Assembly: GCA_963798455.1 (NCBI GenBank)
Contig: CAWCTD010000004.1
Location: 1-64,000 of the forward strand
Length of the DNA stretch: 64,000 nt
Origin: CAWCTD01 sp963798455
Lineage (GTDB): Bacteria > Acidobacteriota > Terriglobia > Bryobacterales > Bryobacteraceae
Direction: 5' to 3'
Shown here: positions 26,604 through 35,378 of the stretch, piece by piece
Layout of the letters: each line of letters starts with the position of its first letter
Numbering within the stretch: the stretch's first letter is position 1
Notes under the pieces: generated by a model
What the model was told of the DNA's origin: nothing
The model's input: the letters and a program-made list of their open reading frames with translations, nothing else
Databases searched by the model: none
Program-made: the position numbers and the translations under genes

Positions 26604-27836
26604 TCAATCGAGCGCCTTCCGCAACATGTCCAGGGCGTACTGGGCGGCCAAGGCCCTCACCCGGGCGCGGTTGCCCAGGAAACGGACACGCTGCGTGCGG
26701 CAGCCGTCCGGGCCGGCCAGGCCGAAGACCACGGTTCCGACCGGCTTGGCCTCGGTGCCGCCCCCGGGCCCGGCGACTCCCGTGACAGACAAGGCGAAGG
26801 TTGAACCGGTGCGGAGCCTGGCTCCAGTCGCCATCATCTCGGCCACCGGCTCGCTGACGGCACCGTGCTCTTCGAGCAGCTTCGCATCGACGCCAACGAG
26901 CGATGCCTTGAGCCGGTTGGTGTAAACCAGAAACCCGCCGGTGAAGTAGTCCGAGCTTCCGGCGACGGATGTGATCCGCTCGGCCACGAGGCCGCCGGTG
27001 CAGCTCTCGGCCACGCTCAAGGTGGCGCCCCTGGCCCGCAGACGTTCCCCGATCAAGGCTTCCAGCGGCTGGCCCGTACGCGAATAGATCCGGTCTCCCA
27101 GCAGCGCCTCGATCTGTTTGCCGAGTTCCGCCACCAGCGCCTCGGCCTCATTCGCGTCCGCGCATCGCGCCCGAAGGTGAATCTGGATGTCGCCGGGGGC
27201 CGCCAGGATGGTGGTCGCCGGATTCGAGTATTTCTTGTAGACCGTCGAGATGAGCTGATCCAGATCGGATTCCGGCATGCCGGTCACGCGGTAGAACCGC
27301 GTGCGGATAACCTGTTGGGGAACGAGGCGCTCCAGCTTCGGCAAGCACTCAGCCTCAAACATGGGTTTGAGTTCGGGCGGCGGGCCGGGCAGCAGCACTA
27401 CCACGCGGCCCGATTGCTCGATCCATTGTCCGGGGGCCGTGCCATTCGGATTGGGCAGCGCTTCCGCTCCCTCGATCACGTAGGCCTGACGCTTGTTGAT
27501 TTCCGCCATCTTTCGGCCCATCCGCCGGAAGCGGCGCTCGATACCTTCGCAGATATCGGGGTGAAAGACGAGCGCCCGGCCGAGGGCTTGGGCGGTGGCT
27601 TCCCGGGTCACGTCGTCCTCGGTGGGGCCGAGCCCGCCGGTGAGAATCACGATCCCGGAGCGCGAGAGGGCTCCGCGCACGGCCTCGGCGAGGCGCGCAA
27701 CGTCATCGCCGATCACCATCTTCGCGACAACCTCCACCCCCAGGGCGTTGAGCTCGCCGGTGAGGTAAAGAGAATTCGTGTCCAGCCGCTCGGGGGTCAG
27801 CAGCTCCGATCCCACGGCAATGATCTCGGCGTCCAT
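26604..27836 (-). CDS. cinA: CinA: competence/damage-inducible protein, nicotinamide-nucleotide amidohydrolase
   Basis: A 410-residue two-domain protein. Residues 1-165 are the molybdopterin-binding-like (COG1058) domain: AEIIAVGSELLTPERLDTNS, ILTGGLGPTEDDVTRE and LPGPPPELKPMF. Residues 250-410 are the PncC domain with LSVAESCTGGLVAERITS (catalytic Ser) and SVTGVAGPGGGTEAKPVGT. It deamidates NMN in NAD recycling, and the first domain has ADP-ribose pyrophosphatase activity in characterised members. ATG at 27836 is clear. It is divergent from the glycoside hydrolase gene with 59 bases between the starts. Confidence 0.95.
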   Translation of the reverse strand: MDAEIIAVGSELLTPERLDTNSLYLTGELNALGVEVVAKMVIGDDVARLAEAVRGALSRSGIVILTGGLGPTEDDVTREATAQALGRALVFHPDICEGIERRFRRMGRKMAEINKRQAYVIEGAEALPNPNGTAPGQWIEQSGRVVVLLPGPPPELKPMFEAECLPKLERLVPQQVIRTRFYRVTGMPESDLDQLISTVYKKYSNPATTILAAPGDIQIHLRARCADANEAEALVAELGKQIEALLGDRIYSRTGQPLEALIGERLRARGATLSVAESCTGGLVAERITSVAGSSDYFTGGFLVYTNRLKASLVGVDAKLLEEHGAVSEPVAEMMATGARLRTGSTFALSVTGVAGPGGGTEAKPVGTVVFGLAGPDGCRTQRVRFLGNRARVRALAAQYALDMLRKALD

Positions 27837-27895
27837 CTAGACACGATCGTACTAAATGCAGCCGTTTGCTACAGTAGCCGACTGGGGAGGTTATT

Positions 27896-29767
27896 ATGCT
27901 TCGGCCCTTGATCGCCTCAATCATGCTTCTTCTGGCCGCGATCCGTGTCGCGTCAGGGGACACCCAGCGGGTCGTCTTGGAAGGCGCCACCTCGGAGCAC
28001 AGGTGGGCATTGAAGGATCTGAACCCGAGTTTGCCGTCAGACTGGACGGGCTACGACTTCCTGGTCCTGGAGATGCGAGCGTCTTCGCCGCAAAGGTTCT
28101 CCCTGAATCTCTACAGCGCGAATCTGGTGCAGTCGAGGCGTATGCAGCCGCTGGCAAACGCCTGGATCCGCGCATCCGTACCGTTGACCTATTTCCGCAA
28201 GCCAAACCGGCAGGGGTTCGATCTGGCCTCTGTGGGCAAAGTGCCCCGGAATTCGTTCTGGATCAGCACGGGCGGCGTCTATGGACCCGTGGACGCGGTC
28301 CAGGCGATCGGAGTGACCATGGAGTACCCGCTGGGCAAGCCGACGCTCGAGATACGGTCCGTCCAGCTTGCCAAAGAGGATCCGGGATCGGATGTCCTGG
28401 AACCGAAGCCCCTGGTGAATGAGTTCGGGCAGTGGATTCCGGTGGACTGGCCGGGAAAGATCAAGAACCTCGACCAACTGAAGAAGGAATGGGCGGAGGA
28501 AGACAAGAGCCTGCGCCCCGGCGACTTCAGCTACTGCCGCTACGGAGGCTACCAGAACACGAAGGCGAAGGCCACGGGCTTTTTCCGGGTCGAGCAGGTG
28601 GACGGGAAGTGGTGGTTCGTCGATCCTGACGGCCATCTGTTCTTCTCGACCAGTTCGAACGGAATGTCCGCCGGCGGAGGCGATGCGAGGATGCAGGGGC
28701 GGGAAAGCTACTATGCGGCTCTGCCTCCCTCCGATCTGCTCGCGCCTTCGACTTCCGGCCGCCAGACCCAACCCGGATTCTACTCGTGGAATCTGTGGCG
28801 CCGGTTCGGTCCGGAGTGGAACACGAAGTGGATCGACCTGGCCATCCGCCGCCTGGAGGACTGGGGGCTGAATACCATCGGAAACTGGAGCGATTCCAGG
28901 CTGTGGGACACCCATCGGAAGGCCTACATCGTGATCCTGCGAGGCTGGGGCATGGAGACCGGCTATCTGGGCATGCCCGACGTGTTCGCTCCGGATTGGC
29001 CGGACATGGTCGATAAAGCCGCGGCCTCGCAGTGCGCTCCGCGAAAGGACGATCCCTACCTGCTGGGGTACTTCATCGGCAACGAGCCTCCCTGGCCGGG
29101 GCGAGAGTCGCTGGTCGTGGACACAATCCTGGATGCGCCGCCAAGCGCCATCCAGCGCGAAGCGAAAGCCTTCCTGTCGCAAGGGGACACACCCGAGCGC
29201 CGCAAGGCCTTCATCTATCGCGCCTTCCAAAGGTATGTCGAGGTCATCAATGCCGCGATCCGCAGGCACGACCCGAATCATCTGAATCTGGGGTTGCGGT
29301 TCGGAGGCGAGGTCCCTCCCGCGGAAATGGTCCGGGTTTCGCGCAGTTTCAACGTCTACAGCATGAACTCGTACGCCTACTCAGTGAACCCGAAAGTCAT
29401 GGAAGAGGTGTACCGCATGACCGGGCGCCCGATCCTCATCGGCGAATTCCACTTCGGGGTGCCGGGCCGGGGACTGGCGGCGGGTCTGGTCCAGACGCGC
29501 GACCAGGCAGAGCGCGGCGTGGCGTACCGCTACTACGTCGAGCAGGCAGCCGCGTTTCCGGCCTTCATCGGCACAGGCTGGTTTCAGTGGATAGATCAGC
29601 CGTCTACCGGACGTTCCGACGGGGAGAACTACAACATCGGCCTGGTGGACGTTACGGACCGGCCCTATAAGGAACTGGTGGAGGCGGTGAAGGCCACCAA
29701 CAAACGGTTGTACGCCGTGCATTCCGGCAAGGCCGCCCCGTTCAGCCAGAAGGCGCGGGCGCAGTAG
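27896..29767 (+). CDS. Secreted glycoside hydrolase, agarase-like (GH50-type clan A barrel)
   Basis: A 623-residue protein. ATG at 27896 follows GGGAGG by 5 bases, and a signal peptide ends at about residue 20 (RVASGD). Residues 25-165 form a beta-rich carbohydrate-binding-like domain. The (beta/alpha)8 barrel then has GYFIGNEPPWPG (acid/base Glu) and PILIGEFHFGVPGRG (probable nucleophile Glu), ending with GTGWFQWIDQPSTGRSDGEN. These match agarase/GH50-like proteins. In soil Acidobacteriota the substrate is more likely a galactose-containing polysaccharide than agar itself; that is inference. Confidence 0.75.
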   Translation: MLRPLIASIMLLLAAIRVASGDTQRVVLEGATSEHRWALKDLNPSLPSDWTGYDFLVLEMRASSPQRFSLNLYSANLVQSRRMQPLANAWIRASVPLTYFRKPNRQGFDLASVGKVPRNSFWISTGGVYGPVDAVQAIGVTMEYPLGKPTLEIRSVQLAKEDPGSDVLEPKPLVNEFGQWIPVDWPGKIKNLDQLKKEWAEEDKSLRPGDFSYCRYGGYQNTKAKATGFFRVEQVDGKWWFVDPDGHLFFSTSSNGMSAGGGDARMQGRESYYAALPPSDLLAPSTSGRQTQPGFYSWNLWRRFGPEWNTKWIDLAIRRLEDWGLNTIGNWSDSRLWDTHRKAYIVILRGWGMETGYLGMPDVFAPDWPDMVDKAAASQCAPRKDDPYLLGYFIGNEPPWPGRESLVVDTILDAPPSAIQREAKAFLSQGDTPERRKAFIYRAFQRYVEVINAAIRRHDPNHLNLGLRFGGEVPPAEMVRVSRSFNVYSMNSYAYSVNPKVMEEVYRMTGRPILIGEFHFGVPGRGLAAGLVQTRDQAERGVAYRYYVEQAAAFPAFIGTGWFQWIDQPSTGRSDGENYNIGLVDVTDRPYKELVEAVKATNKRLYAVHSGKAAPFSQKARAQ

Positions 29768-29776
29768 CCGGGCCCG

Positions 29777-30826
29777 CTACGGCAGCGGCTTGCCCTGGAT
29801 GCCGACGTCCACCCGGTACAGCATGTTGGTGGTGGCAACGATCATCGAGCGCGAAGGGGTGAACGCCAGTCCGATGATGTGAGGGCCCGCGAGAAACAGT
29901 TCGGCCGAGCGGTCGGGGCCGATGCGCACCACGCCTTTGCGGCCGCCGAGAGAAGCAGCCACGTAAAGAAGGCCCTCCGCGTCGAAGGCCAGACCTTGGG
30001 GCCTTCCAAGCCCGCGATAGAAGATCTCGGCTTCCCCCGCGGGTGAGACCCGGTGCACCGCCTCGAAGCTGGAGGTGGTCGGCCCCGCCACGTACAGGTA
30101 GCCATCCGGGCCGAAAGCCAGATGATAGGCCGCCATGGACGGCTCCATCGTGGCGAACACATAGATCTGCCGGTCGGGACTGATTTTGAAGATCGTTCCG
30201 CTGCGGTCGCCGACGAACAGGTTCCCCACGCCGTCAAAAGCGAGGCCGGTGGCGACGCCCATCCCTTCCACATAGACGGACAGACTGCCATCGGCGGCCG
30301 CCCGGTACACCGTGCCATCGTAGCGGCTCGACACGTGGAGCACACCCTCCCGGTCGAAGGCCAGGCCCGTGGCGTTCATGAGGTCGGAGACAAAGGGCGT
30401 CACGCCGCCGTCGCGGTCAATCTTGTACACGGCGACCGGCGTCTTCTGGCCACGAGAACCGCTGAAGGTCGTGAAGGCGTTGCCCTGGCGATCCACGGCC
30501 GGGTTGGCCACGGGGTGGAGGCTGTCGGCCACCTGCACCCCAATCACGCAGGGCCAGGACGCGACCTGCTTCTCTCCATTGCCAATGGTCAATTCCCGGG
30601 CGAATGCGTTATCCGGCACACGCGCCACGACGAACGAATCCGAGCCCACCAGAATTCCGGCCGGGACATCGCCCAGTTTCACCTGGGGCCGATGCGAGCG
30701 CGCCAGTCCGCGGCCTCGGATTTGTATCTCTCCACCGGCAATCGCGGCCCCGGGCGAAACGTGCTCGATCTGGGGCCTCTCGGAAGTATCCTTGCGTATT
30801 CCCATCTTCAATAGAGATTGAACCAT
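29777..30826 (-). CDS. NHL/SMP-30-like six-bladed propeller protein with N-terminal IPT/TIG-like domain
   Basis: A 349-residue protein. Residues 18-95 look like an immunoglobulin-like IPT/TIG domain (IEHVSPGAAIAGGEIQIRG). From about 110 six repeats follow: GLAFDREGVLHVSSRYDGT, GLAFDGVGNLFVGDRSG, HLAFGPDGYLYVAG and GLAFDAEGLLYVAAS. These are the SMP-30/gluconolactonase/NHL pattern. No signal peptide is evident. The start at 30826 overlaps the end of pgpA by 19 bases; an in-frame TTG at 30811-30813 or ATG at 30803-30805 would shorten the overlap. Lactonase activity is possible but unproven. Confidence 0.7.
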   Translation of the reverse strand: MVQSLLKMGIRKDTSERPQIEHVSPGAAIAGGEIQIRGRGLARSHRPQVKLGDVPAGILVGSDSFVVARVPDNAFARELTIGNGEKQVASWPCVIGVQVADSLHPVANPAVDRQGNAFTTFSGSRGQKTPVAVYKIDRDGGVTPFVSDLMNATGLAFDREGVLHVSSRYDGTVYRAAADGSLSVYVEGMGVATGLAFDGVGNLFVGDRSGTIFKISPDRQIYVFATMEPSMAAYHLAFGPDGYLYVAGPTTSSFEAVHRVSPAGEAEIFYRGLGRPQGLAFDAEGLLYVAASLGGRKGVVRIGPDRSAELFLAGPHIIGLAFTPSRSMIVATTNMLYRVDVGIQGKPLP

Positions 30827-31287
30827 CCCGCTGCAAACAACACAAGGGCGCCGGCAAGACCAGCTAGCACGTCGTCGGCAACAATGCCCAGCCCGCCAGG
30901 CAATCTCTCCGCCTGCCTGATGGGCGGAGGCTTCAGGATGTCGAATACCCTAAACAGGAGAAACGCCGCCAGCCAGCTCTTCCAGTTGTACGCCGTGGCG
31001 CCGGCCAGCGTCACCCACTGCCCAATGGCCTCGTCCACCACGATCTTGGAGGGGTCTTTCTGGTTGCTGGCAGCCGCGACCACATGCGCCGCCCAGATGG
31101 CCGGAACAGACGACACCGCGGCGAGCAACGCGAAGTCCGCCCGACCCCAGCCCCGGTAGTGCGCCAGCAGGGCTCCCACAGCCAGAGCCCCCAGCGAGCC
31201 CACCGAGCCCGGGGCCACGGGGGCACAGCCCAAACCCAGGCACGTGGCGATGGGGGACGCCACCCACAGTCTCCGGCTACTCCCCAT
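30808..31287 (-). CDS. pgpA: Phosphatidylglycerophosphatase A
   Basis: A 159-residue membrane phosphatase that converts phosphatidylglycerophosphate to phosphatidylglycerol. Family signatures are GCAPVAPGSVGSLGALAVG (residues 20-38), KIVVDEAIGQWVTLAG, FLLFRVFDILKPPPIRQAER and GGLGIVADDVLAG. Three or four membrane segments are apparent. It overlaps yacG by 11 bases upstream and the NHL gene downstream, completing the tight cluster rimO-yacG-pgpA-NHL. Confidence 0.93.
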   Translation of the reverse strand: MGSSRRLWVASPIATCLGLGCAPVAPGSVGSLGALAVGALLAHYRGWGRADFALLAAVSSVPAIWAAHVVAAASNQKDPSKIVVDEAIGQWVTLAGATAYNWKSWLAAFLLFRVFDILKPPPIRQAERLPGGLGIVADDVLAGLAGALVLFAAGWFNLY

Positions 31288-31456
31288 CTTTGTCCTCCGC
31301 GGTCTCTTCTTCTTGCTGCGCTGAGGTCGCGGGCGTCGAGATCACGTACTTTCCCGCCGCCCAATTCCCCAGGTCGATAAGCCGGCACCTATCGCTGCAG
31401 AACGGCGCGCAGGGATCTCCAAGGGCGACCTCCTTCTTACAGATCGGGCACTTCAT
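31277..31456 (-). CDS. yacG: YacG: zinc-binding DNA gyrase inhibitor family
   Basis: A 59-residue protein: MKCPICKKEVALGDPCAPFC followed by SDRCRLIDLGNWAAGKY, with the family CxxC and CxxxC zinc ligands (residues 3, 6, 20 and 24) and an acidic tail. In E. coli YacG binds GyrB and inhibits supercoiling. The ATG at 31454-31456 overlaps the rimO stop (ATGA), and the stop lies inside pgpA. Confidence 0.92.
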   Translation of the reverse strand: MKCPICKKEVALGDPCAPFCSDRCRLIDLGNWAAGKYVISTPATSAQQEEETAEDKDGE

Positions 31457-32856
31457 GGCCTGTGGCACGTGGCTGGTAAGCCTTGATCCACGATGATCGG
31501 AAACATGGCGGGCTGCGCTTGCCCGCCCTCTTCCAGTATCGTCCCAACCAGATCGTAGTGGTGCGCCTCGGTGACTCGAAAGCGGCGGATCTGACCGGGT
31601 TGCGGAGGCCCGCCCGCAAAATCGTTGATCAGGCAGACGCCGTCGATCTCTGGCGCTTGCACGGGCATCCGGGCTTCCCACAGCAGGCTGGTCTCCTGGC
31701 TGGGGCCTTCCACCAGCACCGAGGTCTCCTGCCCGATGCGGCGGCGGTTGTTGGCCCGGGAGATCTTGCGCTGGATGGACATGAGGCGCCTCCGGCGATG
31801 GTAGAGCGTGCGCCGGTCCAGCTTGCCGTCCAGACCGTGGCTGCGGCTGGTGTCCTCATCCGAGTATGAGAACACACCCAGGTGGTCGAAGCGAGCCGCC
31901 TCGATGAACTGGCACAGTTCCTCAAAGTCGCGGGCGCTCTCGCCGGGAAAGCCGACGATCATGCTGGTTCGGATGGCCACCCCGGGCACCGAGCGCCGGA
32001 TTCGCTCGATAAGCCTAAGAAAGATCTCCCCGGAGGCGCCTCGCTTCATCCGCTTGAGGACGGAAGCGCTGGCGTGCTGCAGCGGCATGTCGATGTACTT
32101 CACCAGGGACGCGTGTTCCGCCATGGTGTCGAGCAATTTGCCGGTGACCCGGTTGGGGTAGGCGTAAAGGAAGCGGATCCACTTCTCCCGCGCGGTTGGG
32201 ATGGCCGCCAGACGCGCCAGCAGCCCGGCCAGCCCGTGCTTAAGGCCCAAGTCCTCGCCGTACAAGGTGGTATCCTGGCCGACCAGGTTGATCTCCCGCA
32301 CGCCCTGGGCGAACAAGGACGCCGCTTCCGCGGCGACGGATTCCGGCTTCCGGCTGCGGAAGTCGCCTCGGAACTGCGGGATCACGCAAAAAGTGCATGG
32401 GTGATCACAACCTTCGGCGATCTTGATATAGGCATAGTGACGCGGCGTGGACAGCACGCGCGGGGTCAGATCGTGATAGAGATAGGGCCGGGCGGCCAGC
32501 GCTCCGGCCGGCCTGCCCTCGCAGGCAGCCACGATCTCCTCGACCTGGTTGGTTCCAAGAACGGCATCCACCTCGGGAATCTGCGCGCGGATCTCGTGCC
32601 GATAACGCTCCACCAGGCACCCGGCCACGATCAGCCGTCTGGCCTGCCCGGTTCGCTTGAACTCGGCCATTTCGAGAATCGCGTCGACGGACTCTTGCTT
32701 GGCCGGGTCAATGAAGCTGCATGTGTTGACGACGATTGCGTCAGCCAGACCGGGGTGCGGTGTCAGTTCGTGGCCTCGCGAGACGAGCAATCCCATCATA
32801 ACCTCGGTGTCGACCAGATTCTTGGGGCAACCCAGACTGACGAAGCCGATTCGCAA
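31453..32856 (-). CDS. rimO: Ribosomal protein S12 methylthiotransferase RimO
   Basis: A 467-residue radical-SAM methylthiotransferase modifying Asp88 of S12. The N-terminal UPF0004 domain binds one 4Fe-4S cluster: SLGCPKNLVDTE, VNTCSFIDPAKQES and VAGCLVERY. The radical-SAM triad is CDHPCTFCVIPQFRGDFRSR (about residues 147-166). A TRAM domain closes the protein (TSVLVEGPSQETSLLWEAR). The start is TTG at 32854-32856 (MRIGFVSLGCPK), with a weak ribosome site. It leads the overlapping rimO-yacG-pgpA cluster. Confidence 0.96.
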   Translation of the reverse strand: MRIGFVSLGCPKNLVDTEVMMGLLVSRGHELTPHPGLADAIVVNTCSFIDPAKQESVDAILEMAEFKRTGQARRLIVAGCLVERYRHEIRAQIPEVDAVLGTNQVEEIVAACEGRPAGALAARPYLYHDLTPRVLSTPRHYAYIKIAEGCDHPCTFCVIPQFRGDFRSRKPESVAAEAASLFAQGVREINLVGQDTTLYGEDLGLKHGLAGLLARLAAIPTAREKWIRFLYAYPNRVTGKLLDTMAEHASLVKYIDMPLQHASASVLKRMKRGASGEIFLRLIERIRRSVPGVAIRTSMIVGFPGESARDFEELCQFIEAARFDHLGVFSYSDEDTSRSHGLDGKLDRRTLYHRRRRLMSIQRKISRANNRRRIGQETSVLVEGPSQETSLLWEARMPVQAPEIDGVCLINDFAGGPPQPGQIRRFRVTEAHHYDLVGTILEEGGQAQPAMFPIIVDQGLPATCHRP

Positions 32857-32945
32857 GGCTTTATTCCACAGGAGAAGACGTCGGAGACTTCAGGATAGCA
32901 CGACCGAATTGTTGAAAAAATCCACACACGCCCCCTTCGTCTTTC

Positions 32946-32961
32946 TACTATTATGATAGTA
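32946..32961. repeat. AT-rich 16-bp near-palindrome upstream of the receiver gene
   Basis: TACTATTATGATAGTA differs from its own inverse at one symmetric base pair only. It sits in an AT-rich stretch (about 32920-33040) that stands out from the GC-rich surroundings, between divergent rimO and the receiver gene at 33066. It may be an operator. Confidence 0.4.
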
Positions 32962-33065
32962 AATGTGAAATTGTGTATTACATCGTTAAAAACAGAGAAG
33001 ACGGAGGCTGTGTATTGGACATTCTGGGTTATATTTAGTGTACAAAGGTAAGGAAGGCAGTCTAC

Positions 33066-33515
33066 ATGATCAAGGAGCTGCGTTCGTCCCAGCGCCCGCT
33101 GCTAGAGTTGGCGCGGGTTCTACTGGTGGACGACGATCCCGCCTCCAGGCTGACGCTCCAAACGGTATTGCGGGCAGGCGGCTACCACGTTGACGCAGCG
33201 GCCTCCGCCGCGGAAGCCGTCGGCAAGCTGGATGAGGCGGAATATGAACTGGTCCTTACGGACCTGCACATGGAGTCGCCCGAGTCGGGCCTGAAAGTGC
33301 TGGCGCACGCCCGCATCATGGACTACAAGCCAGCCACCGCCCTAATCACGACCTACAGTGATAGCCCTCGCCCCAGGGGTCCCGCCAAGAGGACCGACAA
33401 AGGCGTGCTGATTGAACCCGAGGATCTGCCCGAACTGCTCACGAAAGTTGCCGATCTGGTCAGCGAACGAGCGACGCGGCGCGTCGAGCGCGGTCTGAGA
33501 CATAACAGCGACTAA
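33066..33515 (+). CDS. Stand-alone response-regulator receiver, altered switch lysine
   Basis: A 149-residue single receiver domain. The acidic triad is DDD at residues 22-24 and the phosphoacceptor is Asp66 (VLTDLHM). The Thr of ALITTYSD is in place. The canonical Lys-Pro of beta-5 is replaced by Glu117-Pro118 (GVLIEPEDL), so signalling may be atypical. There is no output domain and no kinase is next to it. ATG at 33066 follows AAGGAAGG. The gene converges on another receiver gene, and their stop codons share three bases (CTAA). Confidence 0.8.
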   Translation: MIKELRSSQRPLLELARVLLVDDDPASRLTLQTVLRAGGYHVDAAASAAEAVGKLDEAEYELVLTDLHMESPESGLKVLAHARIMDYKPATALITTYSDSPRPRGPAKRTDKGVLIEPEDLPELLTKVADLVSERATRRVERGLRHNSD

Positions 33516-34147
33516 GCGGCGTTCGCCGACTCCGCCGCTTGGGGTATTTCCGAGCGGCTGAGTTCCTCCGCCAAAGCCAGCAAAACGCGCTGGGTGATTT
33601 CGTCGATAAGCACGGGAAGGGCTGCTTCCACCGCCAGTGTAACCGCGGCGCGCACAGCTTGGGGATCGGCCGTGGGGCGGGAGGGAACCAGGAGCGCCGT
33701 CTCGCACTCGGCCTCGGGGAGCGGCGGCGGTTCGATTTCCGTCGAAGCAGCCACTTCCGCCCCCAGTTCCCGGGTTCTTTGAGCGTCCTCCACCAAGCGC
33801 TTGACCGCCGCCAATACCACGCTGGCTTCGAAGGGCTTCCGAAGGTTCCCGTCAGCCCGGACGCGCTGGGCCTCCTGCTCATCGATAGGTTCCATCGCGC
33901 CGGCTGTCAGCAGCACGCTGACGTGGTGGTGCTTTGGTTGGTTCTTGACGTAGTCGCAGATCTCGTACCCGCTCTTGCCGGGGAGCGAGACATCGGCCAA
34001 GATAAGGTCGGGATCCACGTCGTTCAAGCGGACAAGCGCCGTTTCCCCGTCCGTGACCGAGACAACCTCGTGGCCATCCTCCCTAAGGATGAACTCCCCC
34101 ATGCGCTGGGCGTGCGGGCTGTCGTCAGCCAGAAGTATGCGGCTCAT
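33512..34147 (-). CDS. Response regulator with C-terminal helical extension
   Basis: A 211-residue protein. The receiver is canonical: Asp8/Asp9 (LLADDS), phosphoacceptor Asp52 (LILADVSLPGKSG), Thr81 and Lys104 (LRKPFE). After residue 120 comes an Ala/Glu/Pro-rich linker, then a helical segment near 163-200 (RAAVTLAVEAALPVLIDEIT). The latter resembles the PilZ-less tail of DUF-type regulators in Deltaproteobacteria and Acidobacteriota. There is no DNA-binding domain, so output is probably through protein contacts. It ends over the stop of the converging receiver at 33515. Confidence 0.8.
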   Translation of the reverse strand: MSRILLADDSPHAQRMGEFILREDGHEVVSVTDGETALVRLNDVDPDLILADVSLPGKSGYEICDYVKNQPKHHHVSVLLTAGAMEPIDEQEAQRVRADGNLRKPFEASVVLAAVKRLVEDAQRTRELGAEVAASTEIEPPPLPEAECETALLVPSRPTADPQAVRAAVTLAVEAALPVLIDEITQRVLLALAEELSRSEIPQAAESANAA

Positions 34148-34155
34148 GGGGCCTG

Positions 34156-35355
34156 CTATTTTTTCTTCTGCTGCTGCTTCGAGTTCTGGTTCTTCTTCGG
34201 GTCAGGCTGCTGGTTGGTTGGCAGCGGCTCGTTCTGCGAGGTTCCCTGCCCGCCGGAGGCGGCCGCGCCCGGCGGATTCTGGCGGGCGTCCGGCTGGGTG
34301 TCCAGAGCGGAGGAGCCTGTAATGGTCGCTGCCGTCACGTCCGCGGTGGGGGCTTCGCCGGAAGCCGCCGGTGGGACGCTGACCGGCACGCTCGGACGCA
34401 ACGCGTCCGTGGCCGGAGCGCCGGACTTTGCCGCCATGGCCACGCTCGGGCTCTTGCGGAAGAGTCCCCAGAAGTGGCTCATCAAGCCGAGCTTGCCCTG
34501 GTTCGCCAGCTCGTACTTCATCCGCGCCATGGCAACCGGATCGGCCTCGGGAACGGGCCGTTCCATGCGCTCGAGTTTTTGCCGGGCGGAGCTCGCGTAA
34601 TCGCTGAGCGGGTAATCCCGCACGATTCGGGCGTACGCCTCCACCGCCCTGTCGGCGAACCTCGCGGGCATGCGGGAATACGAGTCGGCCAGTTCCCACA
34701 GCGCCTCGTCCGCCCTGCTGTAAAGCGGATAGTGGTCCACCAAGGCCTGGAACCGCGCAGCCGCGGCAGGAAAAGAACCCTTAGTGTGGTAGTAGTCTCC
34801 GACGCGGTATTCGTGTTCCCCCAGCACCTCCTGGATGTCCCTCAGCTTCTGTTCCGTGGTCGGGGCATACTTGCTGTTCGGGAACTGGACCAGCAACTGG
34901 CGGCACTCTTCGTCCGCGCGTAGCGCCTGGTCGGTGTCGCGATCCGGCTTGTCCATCTGCCTGTAATGGATGTCGCACACCTTCGCCTGGGCTTCCGGGG
35001 CTTCCTCCAGAGCGGGGTAGAAGAGGATGAACTCCTTGTACTCGGCCTCGGCCTGTGCCAGGCCGTTGCCGCCGCCCTCGCGGAACCAACTGTCGGCGAT
35101 CGCAAGCTTGGCCTTGGCCAGGTACTCGCTCGTGTCATACGTGCTGATGAGAGTCTGCAGAGTGATCCTGGCTACATCGAAGCGCCCCTTCTCAATGTCG
35201 TTGACCGCCTTGTCGAAGAGGATCTTGTCCGGCTGCTGGGTATTCTTGGTGATGGGGTTCTCATATTTCTTGCGGAAACCGCAAGAAGAGAGAAGAGCGG
35301 CCACCAGCACCATGGCGATCAAACAGAAAAAAAACCTGCTTGCTTTCTTCGGCAT
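34156..35355 (-). CDS. bamD: BamD-like outer-membrane assembly lipoprotein
   Basis: A 399-residue lipoprotein. The N-terminus FFFCLIAMVLVAALLSSCG gives a signal peptide II site (LSSC). Tetratricopeptide helices follow at about 40-260 (FDKAVNDIEKGRFDVARITL, EAQAKVCDIHYRQMDKPDRD, YRVGDYYHTKGSFPAAAARF) as in BamD/YfiO. The last 100 residues are a Pro/Gln/Lys-rich low-complexity tail ending in QQQKKK, not usual for BamD. ATG at 35355 is used; an ATG at 35382 overlapping the rpe stop (ATGA) would add nine residues. Its role is Bam-complex assembly of outer-membrane proteins. Confidence 0.8.
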   Translation of the reverse strand: MPKKASRFFFCLIAMVLVAALLSSCGFRKKYENPITKNTQQPDKILFDKAVNDIEKGRFDVARITLQTLISTYDTSEYLAKAKLAIADSWFREGGGNGLAQAEAEYKEFILFYPALEEAPEAQAKVCDIHYRQMDKPDRDTDQALRADEECRQLLVQFPNSKYAPTTEQKLRDIQEVLGEHEYRVGDYYHTKGSFPAAAARFQALVDHYPLYSRADEALWELADSYSRMPARFADRAVEAYARIVRDYPLSDYASSARQKLERMERPVPEADPVAMARMKYELANQGKLGLMSHFWGLFRKSPSVAMAAKSGAPATDALRPSVPVSVPPAASGEAPTADVTAATITGSSALDTQPDARQNPPGAAASGGQGTSQNEPLPTNQQPDPKKNQNSKQQQKKK

Positions 35356-35378
35356 AACACACCAACCATTTTGAGACT

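Noticed and set aside
26604..27911. Long open frames on the strand opposite cinA, such as 26865-27911
   Set aside because: They are low-complexity antisense frames of a GC-rich gene and show no family motif; the same holds for most long opposite-strand frames in 37241-37846 and 55639-57828.
29765..29785. GC-rich dyad GTAGC...GCTAC between the converging glycoside hydrolase and NHL genes as a terminator
   Set aside because: There is no loop of workable size and no T-run on either strand.
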